Assembly (NCBI RefSeq): GCF_002025665.1
Contig: NZ_CP018786.1
Location: 620,001 to 684,000 of the forward strand
Length of the DNA stretch: 64,000 nt
Direction: 5' to 3'
Source of the DNA: Chryseobacterium indologenes
Lineage (GTDB): Bacteria; Bacteroidota; Bacteroidia; Flavobacteriales; Weeksellaceae
In this document: positions 33,487 through 42,396 of the stretch, in pieces
Position numbering within the stretch: the stretch's first letter is position 1
Layout: each line of letters opens with the position of its first letter
The notes under the pieces: model-generated
What the model was told of the DNA's origin: nothing
Database searches by the model: none
What the model saw: only the letters and a program-made list of their open reading frames with translations
Position numbers and translations under genes: made by a program

Positions 33487-34055
33487 TATTACCGATAAGA
33501 GCTTTTGGGGATCCTGTTTTGAGAAAAGTAGGAAAAGATATAGACAAAGATTATCCCGAATTACAGGAACTGATAGATAACATGTTCGAAACCATGTACA
33601 GCGCAAATGGCATAGGTCTTGCAGCGCCACAGATTGGTTTGGATATCCGTCTGTTTGTAATAGATGTAACGCCTCTTGCAGAAGATGAGGATTATGAAGA
33701 TATTAAAGACGAGTTGGCGGAGTTCAAAAAAGTATTCATTAATGCACAGATTCTTGAAGAATCAGGGGAAGAATGGAAGTTCAATGAGGGCTGTCTTTCT
33801 ATTCCTGATGTAAGAGAAGATGTGAAAAGAAAGGGTACAATCGTTATTGAATATTATGACGAAAATTTTGTGAAACATACAGAAACTTTTTCCGATATTA
33901 GAGCCCGCGTAATTCAGCATGAATATGACCACATTGAAGGAGTTCTGTTTACCGACCATCTGAGTGCTCTGAAGAAGAAACTCGTAAAAGGTAAGCTGAC
34001 TAAAATCTCTCAGGGGGATGTGAACATCGGTTACAAAATGAGATTTCCAAAATAA
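33483..34055 (+). CDS. def: Peptide deformylase
   Basis: Removes the formyl group from nascent proteins; Fe2+/Zn2+ enzyme. 190 residues with all three motifs: GIGLAAPQIG (motif 1), EGCLSIP (motif 2, the Cys ligand) and QHEYDHIEG (motif 3, HEYDH instead of HEFDH, a common variant). Overlaps ruvX by 4 bases. Part of the ruvX-def-DUF5606 group. Confidence 0.96.
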   Translation: MILPIRAFGDPVLRKVGKDIDKDYPELQELIDNMFETMYSANGIGLAAPQIGLDIRLFVIDVTPLAEDEDYEDIKDELAEFKKVFINAQILEESGEEWKFNEGCLSIPDVREDVKRKGTIVIEYYDENFVKHTETFSDIRARVIQHEYDHIEGVLFTDHLSALKKKLVKGKLTKISQGDVNIGYKMRFPK

Positions 34056-34129
34056 TTAAATAAGGATTAAAACGAATAATAAAAAGCAAAAAGCTAGTGC
34101 TGATTGCAGAATTTACAAAAAATAAAATT

Positions 34130-34684
34130 ATGCTGTTAGAAAAAATAATTTCAATTTCTGGAAAACCAGGACTTTTCAAATTAGTTTCTCAATTAAGAAA
34201 CGGATTCATCATTGAAGATGTTACCAACAAGAAAAAAGTAAGCATTGGAAACTCAAGCCAGGTAAGTTTATTGGACAATATTGCCATGTTTACATTTGAG
34301 AAAGAAGTTCCTTTGTTTGAAGTATTTGAAAATATTGCTAAAAACAACGACTATAAGGAAACAATTTCTCACAAATCTTCTGATGCAGATTTGAAAGATT
34401 TTATGCTGGAATCACTTCCTAACTATGATACAGAAAGAGTATATTCTTCTGACATTAAGAAATTGGCTCAGTGGTACAACATCCTTCATAAAGCAGGATA
34501 TATCACTCCGGATAGCTTTGTAAAAGCAGAGCCTGAAACTTTGGAAGGTGAGCCGGCTGAAGAAGTAAGCATTGAAAAAGAAGCTAAAAAAGCTCCAAAA
34601 GCAGAAAAACCAGCTGCTCCAAAAGTAAAAGCTACTTCCGCTGCAAAATCAGCTCCTAAGAGTACACACAGAAAACAAGGATAA
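34130..34684 (+). CDS. DUF5606 domain protein with Ala/Lys-rich tail
   Basis: 184 residues from MLLEKIISISGKPGLFKLVS (a frame from 34097 adds 11 residues). The folded part (about 1-125) holds RNGFIIEDVTNKKKVSIGN and SDIKKLAQWYNILHKAGYIT, as in DUF5606 of Bacteroidota, where it follows def. The C-terminal 55 residues are low-complexity Ala/Lys/Pro/Glu, probably disordered. Function unknown. Terminator follows. Confidence 0.85.
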   Translation: MLLEKIISISGKPGLFKLVSQLRNGFIIEDVTNKKKVSIGNSSQVSLLDNIAMFTFEKEVPLFEVFENIAKNNDYKETISHKSSDADLKDFMLESLPNYDTERVYSSDIKKLAQWYNILHKAGYITPDSFVKAEPETLEGEPAEEVSIEKEAKKAPKAEKPAAPKVKATSAAKSAPKSTHRKQG

Positions 34685-34706
34685 TTCATTTTTGAATTAA
34701 AAATAC

Positions 34707-34742
34707 AAAACCTTGTCTGGAATTTCCGGACAAGGTTTTTTG
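34707..34742 (+). terminator. Terminator after the def group
   Basis: AAAACCTTGTC / GACAAGGTTTT, 11-base stem with an 11-base loop that can pair further (TGG/CCG), then a T-run. Confidence 0.9.
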
Positions 34743-34744
34743 TT

Positions 34745-34920
34745 TTTTATTAGGGAGCAGGAAGCAGATGTTAGGTAGCAGGGAGCAAGGATCAGCAAAA
34801 TTTTCTGCTGAGTTCAAGCTTCGTCTTTATCTTTATCTTTAAACCTTAAACCTTAAACCTTAAACCTCGAATCTCACTAACCCCGTATCTCGTATCCTAT
34901 TAACCATAAACGTCCAAATT
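34745..34920. repeat. Low-complexity intergenic stretch with AAACCTT heptamers
   Basis: The gap 34685-34991 holds a GCAGGAAGCAG/GCAGGGAGCA-type stretch (34753-34790), CTTTAT repeats (34824-34839), and AAACCTT x3 plus AAACCTC (34841-34868). No reading frame or RNA gene found. Confidence 0.6.
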
Positions 34921-34958
34921 TTCACTTCAAACCTCTACCACAGACCCAAAATAACCCT

Positions 34959-34966
34959 TACATTTG
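34959..34966 (+). promoter_or_regulatory. Bacteroidota -7 box for mazG
   Basis: TACATTTG; supports the ATG at 34992 over the TTG at 34974. Confidence 0.55.
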
Positions 34967-34991
34967 TATAAGATTGAATTTGCCATTATTT

Positions 34992-35759
34992 ATGAATACG
35001 AAACAAGAGAAACTGGAGGCCTTCGGAAGATTACTGGATATTATGGATGATTTACGTGAAAAATGTCCATGGGATCAGAAACAGACATTACAGTCCCTTC
35101 GCCATCTTACCCTTGAAGAAACCTACGAACTTTCAGATGCTATTTTACAGGAAGATTTACAGGAAGTAAAAAAAGAATTGGGTGATGTTTTACTTCACTT
35201 GGTTTTTTATGCTAAAATAGGTTCGGAAAAAGAAAGTTTTGACATTGCAGATGTTATCAATTCCCTTAATGAAAAGCTGATCTTCCGTCATCCTCATATT
35301 TACGGAGATGTTGAGGTGAAAGATGAAGAAGAAGTGAAACAGAACTGGGAAAAATTAAAATTAAAAGAAGGAAACAAATCTATTTTGGGTGGAGTACCGA
35401 AAAGCCTTCCAAGTCTGGTAAAAGCCTATAGAATTCAGGATAAGGTGAAAGGGATCGGTTTTGAGTTTCATGATGCAGAAGATGCATGGAAGAAAGTAGA
35501 TGAGGAGATTCAGGAGTTTCATGCTGAGACTGATCTTGATAAAAAAGAACAGGAACTTGGCGATGTATTTTTCTCACTGATCAATTATGCCAGAATTTCA
35601 GGAATCAATCCGGATTCTGCGCTGGAGAGAACCAATCTTAAGTTTATTTCAAGATTTCAAAAGATGGAAGGGCTTGCTGAAGAGCAGGATTTAAAGTTGG
35701 CAGATATGTCTCTGGAAGAAATGGATGTCCTTTGGGAAAAGGCAAAAAAACATTCATAA
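34992..35759 (+). CDS. mazG: MazG nucleoside triphosphate pyrophosphohydrolase
   Basis: 255 residues from MNTKQEKLEAFGRLLDIMDD. Two MazG domains: the first has KCPWDQKQTLQSLRHLTLEE, TYELSDAI and KKELGDVLLHLVFY, while the second has KVDEEIQEFHAE and KKEQELGDVFFSLINYAR. Full-length MazG hydrolyses NTPs to NMP and pyrophosphate and dampens (p)ppGpp or damaged nucleotides. Single gene; two secreted proteins follow on the same strand. Confidence 0.94.
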   Translation: MNTKQEKLEAFGRLLDIMDDLREKCPWDQKQTLQSLRHLTLEETYELSDAILQEDLQEVKKELGDVLLHLVFYAKIGSEKESFDIADVINSLNEKLIFRHPHIYGDVEVKDEEEVKQNWEKLKLKEGNKSILGGVPKSLPSLVKAYRIQDKVKGIGFEFHDAEDAWKKVDEEIQEFHAETDLDKKEQELGDVFFSLINYARISGINPDSALERTNLKFISRFQKMEGLAEEQDLKLADMSLEEMDVLWEKAKKHS

Positions 35760-35817
35760 CTTCTGATTGGAACAATTAATGCTTCTTACATTCAATTAAA
35801 AAAATAAAAATATACCT

Positions 35818-36693
35818 ATGTTACGTTTTCTTATTTTACCTGCTTTGCTTTTATTGAGCTGTAATCCGAAAGCTCAGAATTCTCCCACTAATGAGGACGA
35901 ATTAAAAGTTCAGTTTTCCTTACCTAAAAAGTTGAAGGAAGTTTCCGGAATTACTTTGTCAAAAGATAAGAAAACGATCTGGGCAATAGAAGACAGAGGA
36001 AATAAAAATGCAATATACGGACTGAGTGATAAAGGTGATATGCTGGCAAAGATACCTGTGGAAAGTACTGAAAATACAGACTGGGAAGATATCATATCAG
36101 ATACTCAGGGAAATATTTATATTGGGGATTTTGGTAATAATGATAATAACAGGCAGGACCTTGCTATCTTAAAAACAGATTTGAAAGACAGCAGACAAAG
36201 TACTACCAGGGTTGTTCAGACTACGAAATTCCATTATCAGGGACAGACGGAATTTCCTCCAAAAAAATCAAATCTTTTGTATGATTGTGAGGCGTTTGTT
36301 GAAATGAATGGTAACTTTTATTTATTTACCAAAAACAGGAGCAAAGGTTTTGACGGGACTTTCCTTGTATTCCAGGTGCCTAATAAAGAAGGTGATTTTG
36401 AAGCAAAGCTAATAGGAACACTGAAACTTCAGGGTGGATATAATGATGCTGCCATTACTTCAGCTACCATCAACAGTACGAAGGATAAGATTGTATTGCT
36501 GACCCATAAAAATGTTCACGTCCTTACCGGATTTACTGCTAATGATTTCAGCTCTGCTAAAATTCAGAAAATTCCATTGAATCATAATTCGCAAAAAGAA
36601 GCTATTGTTTTTCTTGATGATAAAACAGTAATGATTGCAGATGAGAAAGGGAAGAATGAAGGTGGAAATGTGTATATTTTTTCTTTAAATTAA
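35818..36693 (+). CDS. Lipoprotein, predicted beta-propeller
   Basis: 291 residues: signal MLRFLILPALLLLSCNPK, a lipoprotein Cys at 15. The rest reads like propeller blades: KLKEVSGITLSKDKKTIWAI, YGLSDKGDMLAKIPV, DWEDIISDTQGNIYIGDFGN, YDCEAFVEMNGNFYLFTKN. The EVSGI and DWEDI blocks match the family of secreted esterase- or SdiA-regulated-like propellers. No known enzyme motif. Surface or periplasmic role is inferred from the signal. Confidence 0.72.
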   Translation: MLRFLILPALLLLSCNPKAQNSPTNEDELKVQFSLPKKLKEVSGITLSKDKKTIWAIEDRGNKNAIYGLSDKGDMLAKIPVESTENTDWEDIISDTQGNIYIGDFGNNDNNRQDLAILKTDLKDSRQSTTRVVQTTKFHYQGQTEFPPKKSNLLYDCEAFVEMNGNFYLFTKNRSKGFDGTFLVFQVPNKEGDFEAKLIGTLKLQGGYNDAAITSATINSTKDKIVLLTHKNVHVLTGFTANDFSSAKIQKIPLNHNSQKEAIVFLDDKTVMIADEKGKNEGGNVYIFSLN

Positions 36694-36715
36694 ATTTTTT
36701 ATTTTTATAAAAATA

Positions 36716-36738
36716 AACTAACTAACTAACTAACTAAC
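36716..36738 (+). repeat. AACT tetranucleotide repeat in the 5' leader
   Basis: Five tandem AACT units (36716-36735) plus AAC, ending one or two bases before the ATG at 36740. Confidence 0.9.
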
Positions 36739-36739
36739 C

Positions 36740-37555
36740 ATGAAAAAATTGTTTTACATTTCACTTGTGCTGAGTTTGTTTTCCTGCAGCAACAGTGATG
36801 ACACAACCGAAGATACGCCATCTCCAATTGTACATACAGAAAAAGCTTATGTATATAATACGGATGGTGTAGGAACAGTACCTAACCCTAAAGAATACTA
36901 TGAGTTTACTTATGAAAACGGAAATTTAGTCAATGTTAAAGGAAGATTTTTGCCAGTATTCTTTCAAATGTTTAACATGTTTTTCTCCGATTTAACTACT
37001 CAATTATCTTATAATGATAACAAAATAAAGGTAAGTGTTTTAGAATTTGCTGGCATTTCCAAACATGATGAATATCTGTATTACATGGAAAATAACAGAC
37101 CCCAAAAAGTTGAATATTATTATGTTAATAAAGACACAGGGAATTCTCCCATAGTATATACAAAAACTTACACCTATGGGCAGGATAGAGTAGAAAAGAC
37201 GTCTATAAAATTTAATAATGCAGCTAATACTGAATATGCTACAACATATTATTATGACGACAAAAATAACCTTACCAAATCTGAGATGCTTGAAACAGGA
37301 AATGGGGTAACTTATCAACGAACCACTACTACTTATTCTGATTTTGATAATGCTGCAAATCCATTCAAAAAACTTTATCTCATTAATGATGTTTTCTATG
37401 AGAAAAGCTTATCTGCTAATAATTTCAGAACAAAAGAATCTGTTGTTGAAAGATTAAATCCTAATAGCACTGTTCCCCCAAAAATATCGAAAAGAATTTG
37501 GACCTATAAATATGATGTCAACGGACAAGTACTCTTATACTTCCCTGTACCATAA
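36740..37555 (+). CDS. Lipoprotein of unknown function
   Basis: 271 residues: MKKLFYISLVLSLFSCSNSD is a lipoprotein signal with Cys16. The mature part is beta-rich with repeated Tyr-rich strands (EYYEFTYENGNLVNVKG, YYYDDKNNLTKSEMLE, WTYKYDVNGQVLLYF), which loosely resemble YD/RHS-type repeats. No family that I can name. A tetranucleotide repeat abuts its start codon, and a terminator follows. Confidence 0.7.
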   Translation: MKKLFYISLVLSLFSCSNSDDTTEDTPSPIVHTEKAYVYNTDGVGTVPNPKEYYEFTYENGNLVNVKGRFLPVFFQMFNMFFSDLTTQLSYNDNKIKVSVLEFAGISKHDEYLYYMENNRPQKVEYYYVNKDTGNSPIVYTKTYTYGQDRVEKTSIKFNNAANTEYATTYYYDDKNNLTKSEMLETGNGVTYQRTTTTYSDFDNAANPFKKLYLINDVFYEKSLSANNFRTKESVVERLNPNSTVPPKISKRIWTYKYDVNGQVLLYFPVP

Positions 37556-37565
37556 ATGAATAAAT

Positions 37566-37596
37566 AAAACCCCAAAGAGAAATCTGTGGGGTTTTT
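37566..37596. terminator. Terminator between convergent genes
   Basis: AAAACCCCA / TGGGGTTTT, 9-base stem with 12-base loop, T-run on the plus strand and a T-rich flank on the minus strand. Confidence 0.8.
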
Positions 37597-37638
37597 GAAT
37601 ATATGAAATGTTAATGAAGTGATTGACGTTTGTATTGT

Positions 37639-38361
37639 TTACGGAGTCAGATATGAGATATGAATATTTCCGCTGGATAATCTGAAATCCTGAGTATAGC
37701 GGCAGCGTATTCTGAAGGTTTCTCCTGTATTAAAAAAGTTAATGGAAGAAAGATTATGATTCAATCCCGTTGTACGTTCTCCATGGCCCGTAGATATGCC
37801 TGCTAGCGTTGTGAGTGTGGGGGAAACTTTTTGTATGTATGAATTAGCTGTTCCTGCAGTTTGTCCTGATGGATTTAAATTGAGATCATAGGTGGCATAA
37901 GGAACAATATTATAAAATCCCGGTTTTACAACTGTGAAAAGACCTGTTGTTGAATTATAAGTTAAATAAGCCGTATCAATTTTATTACTCACATTGAAAA
38001 TATAGGTTTGTGAATAATTCTCATGAGTACTAACCGGAGTAGAATGGGTACCTGTATAACTTCCGCTTGCCGGACTGATGTTTGTTTTGTTTCCTACATA
38101 CACCACCTTTAGAAAGTTTTCAGATTCAATCGTTTTCCAAACCGGGGCATTTCCCGCTCCGTTGGACATTAAGACCTCGCCTTTGTTTCCTGAATTTCCC
38201 TTTGTTCTGTCATCTCCTCCTACATTCAGATCTTTAACTACCTGAAGTGAACCGTTGACATGCAGAGTATGTTGTGGAGTTGGAGTTTTGATCCCTACCT
38301 GTGCATTTAAGTGTATGAACATGACAAATAATGCCATATACAGTAGCTTTTTTTTCATCAT
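37639..38361 (-). CDS. Secreted protein with tail-fibre-like N-terminus
   Basis: 240 residues from MMKKKLLYMALFVMFIHLNAQ; the longer frame to 38382 is excluded because the -7 box lies at its start. The mature N-terminus VGIKTPTPQHTLHVNGSLQV resembles the GIGT.P...L.V.G motif of phage tail fibres and Bacteroidota surface proteins; the C-terminal 150 residues are beta-rich, like a small C1q/TNF-type jelly roll (YNIVPYATYDLNLNP, NTGETFRIRCRY). Probably a surface structural or adhesive protein. Function unproven. Confidence 0.72.
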   Translation of the reverse strand: MMKKKLLYMALFVMFIHLNAQVGIKTPTPQHTLHVNGSLQVVKDLNVGGDDRTKGNSGNKGEVLMSNGAGNAPVWKTIESENFLKVVYVGNKTNISPASGSYTGTHSTPVSTHENYSQTYIFNVSNKIDTAYLTYNSTTGLFTVVKPGFYNIVPYATYDLNLNPSGQTAGTANSYIQKVSPTLTTLAGISTGHGERTTGLNHNLSSINFFNTGETFRIRCRYTQDFRLSSGNIHISYLTP

Positions 38362-38381
38362 TTGTTGATTTTTTGTTGCCA

Positions 38382-38389
38382 CAAATATA
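38382..38389 (-). promoter_or_regulatory. Bacteroidota -7 box
   Basis: Minus strand TATATTTG, 20 bases before the ATG at 38361. Confidence 0.6.
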
Positions 38390-38467
38390 AAATGTTTTTA
38401 AAATGTCAATTTTTTGAAAAATTGATAAACATATTGAACTATGTCTGGTTTTGACTTATGTAGCTGA

Positions 38468-38497
38468 AAATATGGCTTTTAATTAAAAGCCATATTT
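38468..38497. other. 30-base perfect palindrome
   Basis: AAATATGGCTTTTAA followed by its exact reverse complement, without a loop. It lies in the 38390-38653 gap, after the end of the large phosphoesterase gene. Could be its terminator (T-rich flanks) or a protein binding site. The rest of the gap is AT-rich and empty. Confidence 0.75.
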
Positions 38498-38653
38498 ATT
38501 TTATCAGTAAAAAATGTGAGTTGAAAATTTGAATTGTTAAATTTTATTTAAATTGATTTTTTTTCGAATATTCAATTTTAAACAAATTAATCAACTGTTA
38601 ATCAGTGCGTTGTAGTGTTTTTAAAAAAGTAAATTTCTTTTGTCTTGAAAAAC

Positions 38654-41600
38654 TTAGAACTTCATACCCACTCCGGCAGAAATCCTTCCTCCGTCTGAAC
38701 CATAGAAATAATTCAATCTTGCAGACATCATTTCCACAATACTCAGCCATACTCCTGCACCGGCAGATTGATGCCATTTTCTGGAATTTTCATTGTCGTT
38801 CCATACACGGCCGATATCATATCCGATAAGAATTCCCATGTTTGCCGGAACAATATTATTTCTAACCCTTCCAAAATCCCATCGGATTTCCGAGTTATTG
38901 GTAAAATATGATCTTCCTGAGAATCTTTCATTTCTGAAGGCTCTCATTCCATTATTGCCTCCAATAGCTGCAGCCTGGTAGAATTCAAAATTATTATTAT
39001 TAATCCACATGACATTACTTGAATTGGCGAATACAAATGTTCCCTTTTTATCAATTCTGTGGTCAATGGCAAGCTTTCCTTTTACGGTTACGAAATTCTT
39101 GTTAAAATCAGAAAGCGTTGCTTTCCAGTCTGCATTCAACATAAATTCCAATCCAAGAGTAGGGAAGGCCGCATTATCTGCATTTTTATATCCGAACGTA
39201 TAATTTGCTCCCACAAACTGCTGACTGTTGAATACGCCTGGTCTCACATCCGGTGACTGGTTGATGAAGCGGTCAGCTTTTCTCTGTACTTTATTATCTT
39301 CAAAAGTCAATTGAAACTGGTGGCTGAGGTTCATCCAGCTCTTTTGAGAAATGGAAGGAGCAAAGTTGAACTTGGAAATTCTGGCTCTGTTGTATTCCCT
39401 TTCTGTATCTTCCTTGTCATACTCACTTTCATTGGAAAGCCCAAAGAAGTTTTGAGAGAATCTTGGGGTTGTATAAAATGCATCAAGGTTGATATCCCAA
39501 CCTGAGATCGCTTTTTTAAATACACCTTTGTACGTAAGACTAAACCCTGCAGTAGCAGTATAAAAATTAGCTTTTAAGCTGTGCCTTTGGGTAAAAGGAT
39601 CACGAATGAAATTATTCACAGTATAATTGGCCAGAACCCCCACAATGACTCCATCGTCCGGGTTGTAATCCAGGTTTGGATATCCGGCAACCGAATTATA
39701 TTTCGGGTGTTTATAATTATAACTGTTGATATCATAATCATCAGTTATATTCTTGGTTGCATTTCCTGCATTATAGGTATTCTTCTGAGATTTAAAATCA
39801 TAAATCTTCACTTTTCTTCCATCCGCAACGTTATAGGTATCGTGGTTATATCCTCCAATCAGTCTGATGGTCATTTTAGGATTTCCACTACCTGTTACTA
39901 CGTAGGTATCATCATCTTCCAGTCCGTAGATCCATAATTCTTTAGTTTTTGAATCATGATAAGTCTTTTCAAAAACCAATTCATTCTGATCTTTATTTTT
40001 ACCCAACTTATATTGCTGTACCAGTACGGAGTGTCCGTTTTTGGTGATCACAAACTTATCAGGATTTACCGTTCCAGCCAGAGGAACTTTTTTCTGCAAT
40101 ACATCATAATACTGTGCAGCGTAGCTCTGAAGTTTTGTTTTTCTGATTTTCAGTTTTCTCTGGATTTCGGCAATGGTGTCATCCTGTACTTCTTTCGGAA
40201 GATTATGGAAAGCATCATCAATATCTGCATCAGTCAGGTGTTCCTGTATGTATTTTGCCTGAGTTTCCCATTCACTTTGATCAGCTCCTTTTAAAAATAC
40301 AAGATCCATAGGATAAGGTTCCATCGCAAGCCATTTCACACTGCTGATATCTTCTGTAAAGGTTTTCATGTGACGGATGGCAGGAACATTCATAATAATC
40401 CTGAAGGCTGCACCGTCATATTTACTGAATGCCTGATCTCTGTCTTTTGGAATGGGTTTATAAATCACTTTATCATCTTCTTCATATTGTGCCCATTTCC
40501 ATTGGTCTGAGTGTCTGTCCCAATCACCGATAAGCATATCAAATAATCTTGCTCTGATGTAAGATTCTCTGTCGACAGAATATTTACTGCTTTTGTTGAG
40601 GTTTTTTAATACATCATCTGTAGAAACGATATCATTTGCATGATCAAGAGAAGCCAATGTTTTGGGATCAGAAGAAAAACGTTCTTCAATCATATACATT
40701 TCATCTCCGTAATTCTCATTGTACCTTCCCAAAGCTTGTTGTTTGGGGATATAGTATAGTTTTGGATTACTATGGAAAATATTGAGCTTTTCCGACATAT
40801 TTCCAATAGTAAACGGAGTAAATGGATGATTGGTGGTATAAAAATCCAGCAGGAATTTTTCAGGATATGAATCTGCAAGCTCTTCTCCTAATGTACTTTT
40901 CTGAAAAGCCATATTGTTTAAGAAACGAATTGCACTTTTTTTCACCCCTCGCATTACAAACTCCTGCCCGTCTGCAGACTTCAGCCGCAAACTGTTAGAT
41001 TGGTTTCCTCCACCTTCTCTAAAAGGAATATACCCTCCGTTCAATTCTGAAAGGTTAGCTGTGGGAGCTTCAATGGGAATTCCATAATATCTTCTGTAAT
41101 GATCTCCCCAAAGCCACCGGTAAAACTTTCTTTTTTCGGTAAGCTGCACCGGGTAAATGGTTGAAGAGAACTTTGCAGGAAAAGAATTAGGGAAATTATT
41201 GACAAATACATCAGGTTTGGAAATCACAGAAATATGAGTCAGTTTTTGAAGTTGAGCATCTTTGGTAGAAAAATACTCCACATCTGTACTTTCATCTTTT
41301 CTGAAATTTAAAACAGCAAAACCGCTGCCTCCGTAGGAAAAGTCTGTTTTTTCTACAATGGTTGCCGGATCTGTTTTAGAACCTGCGCCACTGACGATCT
41401 GTCTCAGGTTTCCATCTTCGTGATATTGCAGGTTATGATCATGTCCGGAAACGAAAATAATATTTTCTTTATCCTGAACAATGCTTTTCAGCCTGTTGGC
41501 CAGATCTGCATAATGTTGGTTATTGATATCTTCAGGACTGGCTCCTGAAGAACTTCTTAAAATATTGATTACACTTGCTACCACAGGAACAGGAACTTTA

Positions 41601-42370
41601 CTCTTTAATGGAAAGAGATGAGATTTTGCAGAATTAAAACCTGCATGGGTTCCACTGCTGATGATAGGATGATGTAAAGCAACAATTATTCTTTTACCCT
41701 GATTTTTAATGATAAGATCTTTAAACTCTGTAAAAAAATCTTCACGGGTTTTGATATTACAGTTTTTATTGATTCCCGGATAATTATCCCAATTGGCAAT
41801 CACCCATTCTGTATCGATTGCGATAAGCTTGATATCTTTAGAAACGTTAATATCATCAATAGGGCAGCCGTTTTTAGGAAGAAAAGCTTTTTTATCATCA
41901 AGATATTTTTTAACCAGCCCTTCCTGGGTATTCAATCCCTCAATTCCATTGTACCAGTCATGATTTCCGGGAATTACGAGTGTTTTTCCTTTGAAATTTT
42001 TGGTAATGGCAAGCTGGTTTTCCAGTTTCTGTTTTGCCTGGGCATAGTCTTTATCTGTTTCTTTGGGCATTCCATTGGGATAGATATTATCTCCCAGAAA
42101 GATGAGCATAGAGTTACTGTTGGCAGAATCCAGCTTACTTTTCAGTAAATTCAGAGTTTTTTGGGCCTGAGGTTCATCTGCATTTCCTGCATCTCCAATC
42201 AGAAAAAGTTTAAAATCATTTTCGGATTTTATTTCGGAATCTTTTACTTCAAATAAGTTTTTGCCCTTTTGTACGTTATAGGTAGCACAGGAATAAAGGA
42301 CTCCTGCGGACATTACTGTTCTAAGAACAATAGAAGTATTTTTTAGATGAGTTTTAAAGGATAAATTCAT
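38654..42370 (-). CDS. Surface protein: calcineurin-like phosphoesterase + kinase-like middle + OM beta-barrel
   Basis: 1238 residues, lipoprotein-like signal (VMSAGVLYSCAT). The N-terminal ~330 residues are a metallophosphoesterase: FLIGDAGNA, FLGDNIYPNG, IPGNHDWYNG, VALHHP and VSGHDHN. The middle (about 430-750) has RLKSADGQEFVMRGVKK, GDWDRHSDQWKW (near 613) and PKDRDQAFSK (near 645), which recall the Lys, catalytic-loop and metal-Asp sites of CotH/HipA/Fam20-type kinases; this is my inference. The C-terminal ~330 residues are strands ending GVGMKF, as in BamA/surface-antigen barrels. Monocistronic; substrate unknown. Confidence 0.85.
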   Translation of the reverse strand: MNLSFKTHLKNTSIVLRTVMSAGVLYSCATYNVQKGKNLFEVKDSEIKSENDFKLFLIGDAGNADEPQAQKTLNLLKSKLDSANSNSMLIFLGDNIYPNGMPKETDKDYAQAKQKLENQLAITKNFKGKTLVIPGNHDWYNGIEGLNTQEGLVKKYLDDKKAFLPKNGCPIDDINVSKDIKLIAIDTEWVIANWDNYPGINKNCNIKTREDFFTEFKDLIIKNQGKRIIVALHHPIISSGTHAGFNSAKSHLFPLKSKVPVPVVASVINILRSSSGASPEDINNQHYADLANRLKSIVQDKENIIFVSGHDHNLQYHEDGNLRQIVSGAGSKTDPATIVEKTDFSYGGSGFAVLNFRKDESTDVEYFSTKDAQLQKLTHISVISKPDVFVNNFPNSFPAKFSSTIYPVQLTEKRKFYRWLWGDHYRRYYGIPIEAPTANLSELNGGYIPFREGGGNQSNSLRLKSADGQEFVMRGVKKSAIRFLNNMAFQKSTLGEELADSYPEKFLLDFYTTNHPFTPFTIGNMSEKLNIFHSNPKLYYIPKQQALGRYNENYGDEMYMIEERFSSDPKTLASLDHANDIVSTDDVLKNLNKSSKYSVDRESYIRARLFDMLIGDWDRHSDQWKWAQYEEDDKVIYKPIPKDRDQAFSKYDGAAFRIIMNVPAIRHMKTFTEDISSVKWLAMEPYPMDLVFLKGADQSEWETQAKYIQEHLTDADIDDAFHNLPKEVQDDTIAEIQRKLKIRKTKLQSYAAQYYDVLQKKVPLAGTVNPDKFVITKNGHSVLVQQYKLGKNKDQNELVFEKTYHDSKTKELWIYGLEDDDTYVVTGSGNPKMTIRLIGGYNHDTYNVADGRKVKIYDFKSQKNTYNAGNATKNITDDYDINSYNYKHPKYNSVAGYPNLDYNPDDGVIVGVLANYTVNNFIRDPFTQRHSLKANFYTATAGFSLTYKGVFKKAISGWDINLDAFYTTPRFSQNFFGLSNESEYDKEDTEREYNRARISKFNFAPSISQKSWMNLSHQFQLTFEDNKVQRKADRFINQSPDVRPGVFNSQQFVGANYTFGYKNADNAAFPTLGLEFMLNADWKATLSDFNKNFVTVKGKLAIDHRIDKKGTFVFANSSNVMWINNNNFEFYQAAAIGGNNGMRAFRNERFSGRSYFTNNSEIRWDFGRVRNNIVPANMGILIGYDIGRVWNDNENSRKWHQSAGAGVWLSIVEMMSARLNYFYGSDGGRISAGVGMKF

Positions 42371-42396
42371 AAATTTACATTAACAAAATTTCAGGG

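Noticed and set aside
34841..34868. CRISPR-like repeat
   Set aside because: Units are 7 bases with no spacers; it is a simple tandem repeat. No CRISPR array or cas gene was seen.
39581..40294. Plus-strand frames of 112-118 residues antisense to the large phosphoesterase
   Set aside because: Hydrophobic-looking but wholly within a well-supported gene on the other strand; typical antisense shadow.
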